This document shows, one piece after another, positions 22,544 to 34,051 of a stretch of 64,000 nt of DNA. A program made the position numbers and the translations under genes. The DNA is from Pisaster brevispinus (taxonomy: Eukaryota; Echinodermata; Asteroidea; Forcipulatida; Asteriidae): the NCBI GenBank assembly GCA_023634235.1, contig JAMKCF010000029.1:1922001-1986000 (forward strand), written 5' to 3'. Each line of letters starts with the position of its first letter. The first letter of the stretch is position 1. A model generated the notes under the pieces. That model did not search any database. It was not told where the DNA came from and was given only the letters and a program-made list of their open reading frames with translations.

Positions 22544-25500
22544 CCGGGCCCGACTGCAGCCGGGCCCGATTGCAGCCGGGCCCGGCTGCAGCCGGGCCCG
22601 GCTGCAGCCGGGCCCGGCTGCAGCCGGGCCCGATTGCAGCCGGGCCCGGCTGCAGCCGGGCCCGATTGCAGCCGGGCCCGGCTGCAGCCGGGCCCGATTG
22701 CAGCCGGGCCCGGCTGCAGCCGGGCCCGATTGCAGCCGGGCCCGATTGCAGCCGGGCCCGATTGCAGCCGGGCCCGATTGCAGCCGGGCCCGATTGCAGC
22801 CGGGCCCGATTGCAGCCGGGCCCGATTGCAGCCGGGCCCGATTGCAGCCGGGCCCGATTGCAGCCGGGCCCGATTGCAGCCGGGCCCGATTGCAGCCGGG
22901 CCCGATTGCAGCCGGGCCCGATTGCAGCCGGGCCCGATTGCAGCCGGGCCCGATTGCAGCCGGGCCCGATTGCAGCCGGGCCCGATTGCAGCCGGGCCCG
23001 ATTGCAGCCGGGCCCGATTGCAGCCGGGCCCGATTGCAGCCGGGCCCGATTGCAGCCGGGCCCGATTGCAGCCGGGCCCGATTGCAGCCGGGCCCGATTG
23101 CAGCCGGGCCCGATTGCAGCCGGGCCCGATTGCAGCCGGGCCCGATTGCAGCCGGGCCCGATTGCAGCCGGGCCCGATTGCAGCCGGGCCCGATTGCAGC
23201 CGGGCCCGATTGCAGCCGGGCCCGATTGCAGCCGGGCCCGATTGCAGCCGGGCCCGATTGCAGCCGGGCCCGATTGCAGCCGGGCCCGATTGCAGCCGGG
23301 CCCGATTGCAGCCGGGCCCGATTGCAGCCGGGCCCGATTGCAGCCGGGCCCGATTGCAGCCGGGCCCGATTGCAGCCGGGCCCGATTGCAGCCGGGCCCG
23401 ATTGCAGCCGGGCCCGATTGCAGCCGGGCCCGATTGCAGCCGGGCCCGATTGCAGCCGGGCCCGATTGCAGCCGGGCCCGATTGCAGCCGGGCCCGATTG
23501 CAGCCGGGCCCGATTGCAGCCGGGCCCGATTGCAGCCGGGCCCGATTGCAGCCGGGCCCGATTGCAGCCGGGCCCGATTGCAGCCGGGCCCGATTGCAGC
23601 CGGGCCCGATTGCAGCCGGGCCCGATTGCAGCCGGGCCCGATTGCAGCCGGGCCCGATTGCAGCCGGGCCCGATTGCAGCCGGGCCCGATTGCAGCCGGG
23701 CCCGATTGCAGCCGGGCCCGATTGCAGCCGGGCCCGATTGCAGCCGGGCCCGATTGCAGCCGGGCCCGATTGCAGCCGGGCCCGATTGCAGCCGGGCCCG
23801 ATTGCAGCCGGGCCCGATTGCAGCCGGGCCCGATTGCAGCCGGGCCCGATTGCAGCCGGGCCCGATTGCAGCCGGGCCCGATTGCAGCCGGGCCCGATTG
23901 CAGCCGGGCCCGATTGCAGCCGGGCCCGATTGCAGCCGGGCCCGATTGCAGCCGGGCCCGATTGCAGCCGGGCCCGATTGCAGCCGGGCCCGATTGCAGC
24001 CGGGCCCGATTGCAGCCGGGCCCGATTGCAGCCGGGCCCGATTGCAGCCGGGCCCGATTGCAGCCGGGCCCGATTGCAGCCGGGCCCGATTGCAGCCGGG
24101 CCCGATTGCAGCCGGGCCCGATTGCAGCCGGGCCCGATTGCAGCCGGGCCCGATTGCAGCCGGGCCCGATTGCAGCCGGGCCCGATTGCAGCCGGGCCCG
24201 ATTGCAGCCGGGCCCGATTGCAGCCGGGCCCGATTGCAGCCGGGCCCGATTGCAGCCGGGCCCGATTGCAGCCGGGCCCGATTGCAGCCGGGCCCGATTG
24301 CAGCCGGGCCCGATTGCAGCCGGGCCCGATTGCAGCCGGGCCCGATTGCAGCCGGGCCCGATTGCAGCCGGGCCCGATTGCAGCCGGGCCCGATTGCAGC
24401 CGGGCCCGATTGCAGCCGGGCCCGATTGCAGCCGGGCCCGATTGCAGCCGGGCCCGATTGCAGCCGGGCCCGATTGCAGCCGGGCCCGATTGCAGCCGGG
24501 CCCGATTGCAGCCGGGCCCGATTGCAGCCGGGCCCGATTGCAGCCGGGCCCGATTGCAGCCGGGCCCGATTGCAGCCGGGCCCGATTGCAGCCGGGCCCG
24601 ATTGCAGCCGGGCCCGATTGCAGCCGGGCCCGATTGCAGCCGGGCCCGATTGCAGCCGGGCCCGATTGCAGCCGGGCCCGATTGCAGCCGGGCCCGATTG
24701 CAGCCGGGCCCGATTGCAGCCGGGCCCGATTGCAGCCGGGCCCGATTGCAGCCGGGCCCGATTGCAGCCGGGCCCGATTGCAGCCGGGCCCGATTGCAGC
24801 CGGGCCCGATTGCAGCCGGGCCCGATTGCAGCCGGGCCCGATTGCAGCCGGGCCCGATTGCAGCCGGGCCCGATTGCAGCCGGGCCCGATTGCAGCCGGG
24901 CCCGATTGCAGCCGGGCCCGATTGCAGCCGGGCCCGATTGCAGCCGGGCCCGATTGCAGCCGGGCCCGATTGCAGCCGGGCCCGATTGCAGCCGGGCCCG
25001 ATTGCAGCCGGGCCCGATTGCAGCCGGGCCCGATTGCAGCCGGGCCCGATTGCAGCCGGGCCCGATTGCAGCCGGGCCCGATTGCAGCCGGGCCCGATTG
25101 CAGCCGGGCCCGATTGCAGCCGGGCCCGATTGCAGCCGGGCCCGATTGCAGCCGGGCCCGATTGCAGCCGGGCCCGATTGCAGCCGGGCCCGATTGCAGC
25201 CGGGCCCGATTGCAGCCGGGCCCGATTGCAGCCGGGCCCGATTGCAGCCGGGCCCGATTGCAGCCGGGCCCGATTGCAGCCGGGCCCGATTGCAGCCGGG
25301 CCCGATTGCAGCCGGGCCCGATTGCAGCCGGGCCCGATTGCAGCCGGGCCCGATTGCAGCCGGGCCCGATTGCAGCCGGGCCCGATTGCAGCCGGGCCCG
25401 ATTGCAGCCGGGCCCGATTGCAGCCGGGCCCGATTGCAGCCGGGCCCGATTGCAGCCGGGCCCGATTGCAGCCGGGCCCGATTGCAGCCGGGCCCGATTG

Positions 25501-28500
25501 CAGCCGGGCCCGATTGCAGCCGGGCCCGATTGCAGCCGGGCCCGATTGCAGCCGGGCCCGATTGCAGCCGGGCCCGATTGCAGCCGGGCCCGATTGCAGC
25601 CGGGCCCGATTGCAGCCGGGCCCGATTGCAGCCGGGCCCGATTGCAGCCGGGCCCGATTGCAGCCGGGCCCGATTGCAGCCGGGCCCGATTGCAGCCGGG
25701 CCCGATTGCAGCCGGGCCCGATTGCAGCCGGGCCCGATTGCAGCCGGGCCCGATTGCAGCCGGGCCCGATTGCAGCCGGGCCCGATTGCAGCCGGGCCCG
25801 ATTGCAGCCGGGCCCGATTGCAGCCGGGCCCGATTGCAGCCGGGCCCGATTGCAGCCGGGCCCGATTGCAGCCGGGCCCGATTGCAGCCGGGCCCGATTG
25901 CAGCCGGGCCCGATTGCAGCCGGGCCCGATTGCAGCCGGGCCCGATTGCAGCCGGGCCCGATTGCAGCCGGGCCCGATTGCAGCCGGGCCCGATTGCAGC
26001 CGGGCCCGATTGCAGCCGGGCCCGATTGCAGCCGGGCCCGATTGCAGCCGGGCCCGATTGCAGCCGGGCCCGATTGCAGCCGGGCCCGATTGCAGCCGGG
26101 CCCGATTGCAGCCGGGCCCGATTGCAGCCGGGCCCGATTGCAGCCGGGCCCGATTGCAGCCGGGCCCGATTGCAGCCGGGCCCGATTGCAGCCGGGCCCG
26201 ATTGCAGCCGGGCCCGATTGCAGCCGGGCCCGATTGCAGCCGGGCCCGATTGCAGCCGGGCCCGATTGCAGCCGGGCCCGATTGCAGCCGGGCCCGATTG
26301 CAGCCGGGCCCGATTGCAGCCGGGCCCGATTGCAGCCGGGCCCGATTGCAGCCGGGCCCGATTGCAGCCGGGCCCGATTGCAGCCGGGCCCGATTGCAGC
26401 CGGGCCCGATTGCAGCCGGGCCCGATTGCAGCCGGGCCCGATTGCAGCCGGGCCCGATTGCAGCCGGGCCCGATTGCAGCCGGGCCCGATTGCAGCCGGG
26501 CCCGATTGCAGCCGGGCCCGATTGCAGCCGGGCCCGATTGCAGCCGGGCCCGATTGCAGCCGGGCCCGATTGCAGCCGGGCCCGATTGCAGCCGGGCCCG
26601 ATTGCAGCCGGGCCCGATTGCAGCCGGGCCCGATTGCAGCCGGGCCCGATTGCAGCCGGGCCCGATTGCAGCCGGGCCCGATTGCAGCCGGGCCCGATTG
26701 CAGCCGGGCCCGATTGCAGCCGGGCCCGATTGCAGCCGGGCCCGATTGCAGCCGGGCCCGATTGCAGCCGGGCCCGATTGCAGCCGGGCCCGATTGCAGC
26801 CGGGCCCGATTGCAGCCGGGCCCGATTGCAGCCGGGCCCGATTGCAGCCGGGCCCGATTGCAGCCGGGCCCGATTGCAGCCGGGCCCGATTGCAGCCGGG
26901 CCCGATTGCAGCCGGGCCCGATTGCAGCCGGGCCCGATTGCAGCCGGGCCCGATTGCAGCCGGGCCCGATTGCAGCCGGGCCCGATTGCAGCCGGGCCCG
27001 ATTGCAGCCGGGCCCGATTGCAGCCGGGCCCGATTGCAGCCGGGCCCGATTGCAGCCGGGCCCGATTGCAGCCGGGCCCGATTGCAGCCGGGCCCGATTG
27101 CAGCCGGGCCCGATTGCAGCCGGGCCCGATTGCAGCCGGGCCCGATTGCAGCCGGGCCCGATTGCAGCCGGGCCCGATTGCAGCCGGGCCCGATTGCAGC
27201 CGGGCCCGATTGCAGCCGGGCCCGATTGCAGCCGGGCCCGATTGCAGCCGGGCCCGATTGCAGCCGGGCCCGATTGCAGCCGGGCCCGATTGCAGCCGGG
27301 CCCGATTGCAGCCGGGCCCGATTGCAGCCGGGCCCGATTGCAGCCGGGCCCGATTGCAGCCGGGCCCGATTGCAGCCGGGCCCGATTGCAGCCGGGCCCG
27401 ATTGCAGCCGGGCCCGATTGCAGCCGGGCCCGATTGCAGCCGGGCCCGATTGCAGCCGGGCCCGATTGCAGCCGGGCCCGATTGCAGCCGGGCCCGATTG
27501 CAGCCGGGCCCGATTGCAGCCGGGCCCGATTGCAGCCGGGCCCGATTGCAGCCGGGCCCGATTGCAGCCGGGCCCGATTGCAGCCGGGCCCGATTGCAGC
27601 CGGGCCCGATTGCAGCCGGGCCCGATTGCAGCCGGGCCCGATTGCAGCCGGGCCCGATTGCAGCCGGGCCCGATTGCAGCCGGGCCCGATTGCAGCCGGG
27701 CCCGATTGCAGCCGGGCCCGATTGCAGCCGGGCCCGATTGCAGCCGGGCCCGATTGCAGCCGGGCCCGATTGCAGCCGGGCCCGATTGCAGCCGGGCCCG
27801 ATTGCAGCCGGGCCCGATTGCAGCCGGGCCCGATTGCAGCCGGGCCCGATTGCAGCCGGGCCCGATTGCAGCCGGGCCCGATTGCAGCCGGGCCCGATTG
27901 CAGCCGGGCCCGATTGCAGCCGGGCCCGATTGCAGCCGGGCCCGATTGCAGCCGGGCCCGATTGCAGCCGGGCCCGATTGCAGCCGGGCCCGATTGCAGC
28001 CGGGCCCGATTGCAGCCGGGCCCGATTGCAGCCGGGCCCGATTGCAGCCGGGCCCGATTGCAGCCGGGCCCGATTGCAGCCGGGCCCGATTGCAGCCGGG
28101 CCCGATTGCAGCCGGGCCCGATTGCAGCCGGGCCCGATTGCAGCCGGGCCCGATTGCAGCCGGGCCCGATTGCAGCCGGGCCCGATTGCAGCCGGGCCCG
28201 ATTGCAGCCGGGCCCGATTGCAGCCGGGCCCGATTGCAGCCGGGCCCGATTGCAGCCGGGCCCGATTGCAGCCGGGCCCGATTGCAGCCGGGCCCGATTG
28301 CAGCCGGGCCCGATTGCAGCCGGGCCCGATTGCAGCCGGGCCCGATTGCAGCCGGGCCCGATTGCAGCCGGGCCCGATTGCAGCCGGGCCCGATTGCAGC
28401 CGGGCCCGATTGCAGCCGGGCCCGATTGCAGCCGGGCCCGATTGCAGCCGGGCCCGATTGCAGCCGGGCCCGATTGCAGCCGGGCCCGATTGCAGCCGGG

Positions 28501-30809
28501 CCCGATTGCAGCCGGGCCCGATTGCAGCCGGGCCCGATTGCAGCCGGGCCCGATTGCAGCCGGGCCCGATTGCAGCCGGGCCCGATTGCAGCCGGGCCCG
28601 ATTGCAGCCGGGCCCGATTGCAGCCGGGCCCGATTGCAGCCGGGCCCGATTGCAGCCGGGCCCGATTGCAGCCGGGCCCGATTGCAGCCGGGCCCGATTG
28701 CAGCCGGGCCCGATTGCAGCCGGGCCCGATTGCAGCCGGGCCCGATTGCAGCCGGGCCCGATTGCAGCCGGGCCCGATTGCAGCCGGGCCCGATTGCAGC
28801 CGGGCCCGATTGCAGCCGGGCCCGATTGCAGCCGGGCCCGATTGCAGCCGGGCCCGATTGCAGCCGGGCCCGATTGCAGCCGGGCCCGATTGCAGCCGGG
28901 CCCGATTGCAGCCGGGCCCGATTGCAGCCGGGCCCGATTGCAGCCGGGCCCGATTGCAGCCGGGCCCGATTGCAGCCGGGCCCGATTGCAGCCGGGCCCG
29001 ATTGCAGCCGGGCCCGATTGCAGCCGGGCCCGATTGCAGCCGGGCCCGATTGCAGCCGGGCCCGATTGCAGCCGGGCCCGATTGCAGCCGGGCCCGATTG
29101 CAGCCGGGCCCGATTGCAGCCGGGCCCGATTGCAGCCGGGCCCGATTGCAGCCGGGCCCGATTGCAGCCGGGCCCGATTGCAGCCGGGCCCGATTGCAGC
29201 CGGGCCCGATTGCAGCCGGGCCCGATTGCAGCCGGGCCCGATTGCAGCCGGGCCCGATTGCAGCCGGGCCCGATTGCAGCCGGGCCCGATTGCAGCCGGG
29301 CCCGATTGCAGCCGGGCCCGATTGCAGCCGGGCCCGATTGCAGCCGGGCCCGATTGCAGCCGGGCCCGATTGCAGCCGGGCCCGATTGCAGCCGGGCCCG
29401 ATTGCAGCCGGGCCCGATTGCAGCCGGGCCCGATTGCAGCCGGGCCCGATTGCAGCCGGGCCCGATTGCAGCCGGGCCCGATTGCAGCCGGGCCCGATTG
29501 CAGCCGGGCCCGATTGCAGCCGGGCCCGATTGCAGCCGGGCCCGATTGCAGCCGGGCCCGATTGCAGCCGGGCCCGATTGCAGCCGGGCCCGATTGCAGC
29601 CGGGCCCGATTGCAGCCGGGCCCGATTGCAGCCGGGCCCGATTGCAGCCGGGCCCGATTGCAGCCGGGCCCGATTGCAGCCGGGCCCGATTGCAGCCGGG
29701 CCCGATTGCAGCCGGGCCCGATTGCAGCCGGGCCCGATTGCAGCCGGGCCCGATTGCAGCCGGGCCCGATTGCAGCCGGGCCCGATTGCAGCCGGGCCCG
29801 ATTGCAGCCGGGCCCGATTGCAGCCGGGCCCGATTGCAGCCGGGCCCGATTGCAGCCGGGCCCGATTGCAGCCGGGCCCGATTGCAGCCGGGCCCGATTG
29901 CAGCCGGGCCCGATTGCAGCCGGGCCCGATTGCAGCCGGGCCCGATTGCAGCCGGGCCCGATTGCAGCCGGGCCCGATTGCAGCCGGGCCCGATTGCAGC
30001 CGGGCCCGATTGCAGCCGGGCCCGATTGCAGCCGGGCCCGATTGCAGCCGGGCCCGATTGCAGCCGGGCCCGATTGCAGCCGGGCCCGATTGCAGCCGGG
30101 CCCGATTGCAGCCGGGCCCGATTGCAGCCGGGCCCGATTGCAGCCGGGCCCGATTGCAGCCGGGCCCGATTGCAGCCGGGCCCGATTGCAGCCGGGCCCG
30201 ATTGCAGCCGGGCCCGATTGCAGCCGGGCCCGATTGCAGCCGGGCCCGATTGCAGCCGGGCCCGATTGCAGCCGGGCCCGATTGCAGCCGGGCCCGATTG
30301 CAGCCGGGCCCGATTGCAGCCGGGCCCGATTGCAGCCGGGCCCGATTGCAGCCGGGCCCGATTGCAGCCGGGCCCGATTGCAGCCGGGCCCGATTGCAGC
30401 CGGGCCCGATTGCAGCCGGGCCCGATTGCAGCCGGGCCCGATTGCAGCCGGGCCCGATTGCAGCCGGGCCCGATTGCAGCCGGGCCCGATTGCAGCCGGG
30501 CCCGATTGCAGCCGGGCCCGATTGCAGCCGGGCCCGATTGCAGCCGGGCCCGATTGCAGCCGGGCCCGATTGCAGCCGGGCCCGATTGCAGCCGGGCCCG
30601 ATTGCAGCCGGGCCCGATTGCAGCCGGGCCCGATTGCAGCCGGGCCCGATTGCAGCCGGGCCCGATTGCAGCCGGGCCCGATTGCAGCCGGGCCCGATTG
30701 CAGCCGGGCCCGATTGCAGCCGGGCCCGATTGCAGCCGGGCCCGATTGCAGCCGGGCCCGATTGCAGCCGGGCCCGATTGCAGCCGGGCCCGATTGCAGC
30801 CGGGCCCGA
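22544..30809 (+). repeat. 16-bp minisatellite, about 516 copies (8.27 kb)
   Basis: The unit is CAGCCGGGCCCGATTG (75% GC, two CpGs, contains the palindrome CGGGCCCG). From about 22,722 to 30,809 all units are identical by eye, about 505 copies. The first 11 or so units are mixed, with GGCTG or GACTG replacing GATTG. Because 16 is one more than a multiple of three and the unit is stop-free, all frames on both strands stay open across it. Exact copy number may depend on assembly. Confidence 0.98.
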
Positions 30810-30824
30810 GCAAAAGTTTTGCTC
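30808..30824. repeat. Palindrome at satellite right boundary
   Basis: GAGCAAAAGTTTTGCTC is a 17-nt perfect hairpin starting exactly where the last satellite unit breaks off. Confidence 0.85.
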
Positions 30825-30959
30825 AGCCGTGGCTTGAACCTGTCACCCTCTCCCTTCCATCCGCCCGTCCTACCTCTGTGCTAAATTACTGCCCACCACC
30901 ACCCTCTGGGTTTTTCCAATATATAGTTGCCACTTCATTTTTTATGAAGGTAAAAAGAA

Positions 30960-31048
30960 ATCTGTTGCTTGGTCTGAGCCAACCTGGATTCGAACTCGGG
31001 TCTTACGATATGCAAGTCCATCACCTATCTTGTTTAGCTAATTGACTG
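30960..31048 (-). repeat. tRNA-like SINE fragment
   Basis: The minus strand carries an A-box-like TAGCTAAACAAGATAGGTGA and a B-box-like GAGTTCGAATCCAGG. Acceptor-stem pairing is poor, so it is more likely SINE-derived than a tRNA gene. Confidence 0.5.
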
Positions 31049-31111
31049 ATCTACTGGAAGTTTGCTTAATCTTAGATATAAAATATTTAATATATTAATA
31101 CATGTGTTTAT

Positions 31112-31690
31112 CACGTGTGTAAACCCCTTGTACACACGGGGAAGCTAATTTTCCCAGAGTGCCTAGCGAAAATACCACAGCGTTTGATTAGCCTCGTTTC
31201 GTGGCTACCACTAGTGTAAACCTTTGCTACACACGGGGAAGCTAGTTTTCCCAGAGTGCCAAGTGAAAACACCACAGCGTTTGATTAGCCTCGTTTCGTG
31301 GCTACCACGAGTGTAAACCCCTGCTACACACGGGGAAGCTAATTTTCCCAGAGTGCCAAGTGAAAACACCACAGCGTTTGATTAGCCTCGTTTCGTGGCT
31401 ACCACGAGTGTAAACCCCTGCTACACACGCGGAAGCTAATTTTCCCAGAGTGCCAAGTGAAAACACCACAGCGTTTGATTAGCCTAGTTTCGTGGCTACC
31501 ACGAGTGTCAACCCCTGCTACACACGGGGAAGCTAATTTTCCCAGAGTGCCAAGCGACTACACCACAGCGTTTGATTAGCCTCGTTTCGTGGCTACAACG
31601 AGTGTATAAAACAGCGTTTGATTAGCCTCTTTTCGTGGCTACCACGAGTGTAAACCATTGCTACACACGGGGAAGCTAATCGAACGCAAC
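31112..31690 (+). repeat. ~97-bp tandem repeat, about six copies
   Basis: Units contain GTGTAAACCCCTGCTACACA, CGGGGAAGCTAATTTTCCCA, GAGTGCCAAGTGAAAACACC and GATTAGCCTCGTTTCGTGGC. Five are nearly full length and the last is rearranged, leaving a partial unit at 31,608-31,690. Confidence 0.92.
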
Positions 31691-31699
31691 CATATAGTA

Positions 31700-31900
31700 A
31701 CTGGGCCCGGCTGCAAATGGGCCCGGCTGCAACTGGGCCCGGCTGTAACTGGGCCCGGCTGCAAACGGGGCCCGGCTGCAAACGGGGCCCGGCTGCAAAC
31801 GGGGCCCGGCTGCAAACGGGGCCCGGCTGCAAACGGGGCCCGGCTGCAAACGGGGCCCGGCTGCAACTGGGCCCGGCTGCAATTGGCCCGGCTGCAACTT
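31700..31900 (+). repeat. Second GGGCCC minisatellite, about 12 units of 16-17 bp
   Basis: Units are GGGCCCGGCTGCAACT (16 bp) at the edges and a 17-bp form with GGGGCCCGGCTGCAAAC in the centre. The 13-bp core GGGCCCGGCTGCA is identical to the minority unit at the left edge of the large array, in the same orientation. Confidence 0.92.
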
Positions 31901-33129
31901 ATTCGAACCAGGGTAAGTTCATCTCCGTCAAACAAGTTAAACAAGTTACATCACATTTTATGCACATGATGCCTGATGACTGAGTTCGTTTCTAACAAGG
32001 TATGTCAAACTTGTAGTAGCTGTTAGTTGGTGTTTTAAAGATGTGTTATTTTATAAGAGTAGCCTGTGGCCTATAAGCAAATTGGTTCTTGAGTGCAGTT
32101 TATAAATATTGATATACGCCGCAAAGTTTGAAGGCAACGAATTATCTGGAGATGGTAACTACTGTGTAATAAAGTTATTTTCAGTTTCTTTTTAAATTAA
32201 GTTAATATCTGTAATGGCTAACATCATGATTGTGTTAGTAATGACTTCGGAAAGTATCGATTTAGCGACAAGGAGTGCTTATGGGTTAACAATTTTGGGT
32301 AAAATAGAACTAGCTTTTCTAATTTAGCCGCCGACTAACAATCCTGCAAAACAGGTTTTGAATGGCGTCACCCCAGCATGGTCTCATGAAAACTGTAACA
32401 GTTGATTCGGGTTAGACGCAGTCTGGTAGGTGTTCCCTGAAACATCAACCCCCCCCCCCCCACTCTCATACTTTAACACACTATTTTCCTCTTGTACAGA
32501 AGTACCCCTCAAAACGGAAAAACCCCAAACAACAAACAAAACTCTCCTTTAGAATTGCTGAGATTCCAAGCACACAATGAAGACACAATAGGGGAGTACA
32601 CTCTGCCCCATATTGAGCACGAGTAGTTCCCGAAAGCATTCAAACCATAGAGGTAACAATACAATACTACAAGGAGTCATCTGGATGAAAGCCCAACCCC
32701 CATTAAGCTCATTTGCATTAAGGGCAATGCTGTACTAATACAATTGAACAATCAGCTGATCACTGCCAATTTCAGTGGTGGCGTAACCACACACTTCGAG
32801 GGGGCGTATTATTGACCCCATTGCATATAAATAGATTACATCCCTTGATGCAATAATGATGGTATACTCTAATACTTTGCTCCGAGTACAATATTACGGG
32901 GAATAACAGAAACACCTCGTAAAATCCCAGATATTTAGCAAACCATCTATTTCACTTCCACTAGAGTTGGACAATTTCTTTGCCTCGCTTGATGGGGTAG
33001 CACTTGTTTTGTTGGTGCGTCGTCTCGACACCTTGCCCCTGACAGAAATTGTCGATCACTTAAAGATTTAAGGTTGTCAAGACGTTCGCGACTTGTTTTT
33101 TGTTTTGTGTCTAATTAATTTCGTTAGAC
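31901..33129. other. Loop of the foldback element without recognised features
   Basis: No coding frame, tRNA-like motif or tandem repeat seen apart from a C run at 32,447-32,461. Confidence 0.5.
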
Positions 33130-33793
33130 CTTCCCTCTGCGTGTTGCGCACATATCGTGTAAGTATTTTGTGTACAAGTGATATACCTTGATGTATGCTA
33201 GAAAAAGGCGTGTATTGTAGCGGCTATTTAGGTATTAATTATGAAGTGTGCCCAGTGGTATGGTCTTTAAGATTATGGAATAAAATTCCATTTTTTATGC
33301 TACACGAAGGGTACATTTACTTTACGGCGAGTGCAGTCTTAATAGTCAGTATTTTGTGTACTAGTGATACACCTTAGTGTGTGAAAGAAAATGGCTTGTT
33401 TTGTAGTGGCTAATTAGGTATTAATTAGTGATCCGAATGAGCCACCTCCAAAAATAAGTGTGCCCAGTGGCACGGTCTTTAAGATTATGGAATAAAATTC
33501 CATTTTTTATGCTACACGAAGGGTACATTTACTTTGGGGTGAGTGCAAGTTTTTAAGCAGTTGCGTATTAATAGTCTTGATGGTGAGGTCTTAATTGTGG
33601 CGGCTAATTACTCACTAATTATGCAGCCAAATGAGCTAATTCTGTCTGCGAATCTGGTCATTGATATGCTAGTGAAAAATATTAAACAAATTACACTGAT
33701 AGAGAAAGATTATTTTAAAATTCGTTAAAATTAAAAAAGAAGGGACTCAGAAATTTCACCGCCTTTTACTGCATGGATTCTAATTTTCCTGAA
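33130..33793 (-). repeat. Right inverted arm with two ~210-bp subunits
   Basis: Reverse complement of the left arm. The outer segment 33,555-33,793 matches 19,016-19,260, and two subunits precede it. It contains no unbroken coding frame. Confidence 0.8.
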
Positions 33794-34051
33794 AACATGA
33801 TTCATTTGAGATGGAATCGCGTCAAAATACTTGCATTTTTACACGCGCGCACTGTACTAAGCGTCCTCCTACAAGCGCCATACGTGCGCTCGAAAGTTTT
33901 TAACCAGCGTGTACGCAATGTGGTCACCGTTGGGAGCCAATCAGCGTTGTTTTTCAGTACATCCCTACCAGGGGTTAGTGACGAGAGGTATCGATACGGC
34001 GCGCTGCCCATGGTAGCGAGGCTGAGAGATCAGTGCCTTGAATACGCGGAT

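Larger units (their letters stand above)
18979..34051. mobile_element. Composite foldback-type element, about 15 kb
   Basis: The outermost inverted repeat is ATCCGCGTATTCAAGG at 18,979 and its complement ending at 34,051. Inside lie long inverted arms: 19,016-19,960 against 33,130-33,793 in reverse complement, about 85-90% alike by eye over more than 600 bp and starting TCAGGAAAATTAGAATCCAT. The arms consist of direct subunits of about 210 bp, three on the left and two on the right. This modular layout resembles foldback transposons such as the TU elements described in sea urchins. No transposase frame was seen. The right side has about 240 bp between the long arm and the outer repeat that the left side lacks. 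No clear target-site duplication was found. Confidence 0.65.

Noticed and set aside
22380..31045. Open frames of 2,755-2,834 codons on both strands
   Set aside because: They are produced by the stop-free 16-bp satellite. All frames are open at once, codon content is one repeated peptide, and the upstream start lies inside the 387-bp non-coding repeat.
22544..31900. Possible CRISPR array
   Set aside because: The units are contiguous with no unique spacers, and the DNA is animal nuclear DNA.
31593..31983. Short GPAANGARLQ-type repeat proteins on both strands
   Set aside because: They are translations of the small GGGCCC minisatellite, with no conserved flanking sequence.
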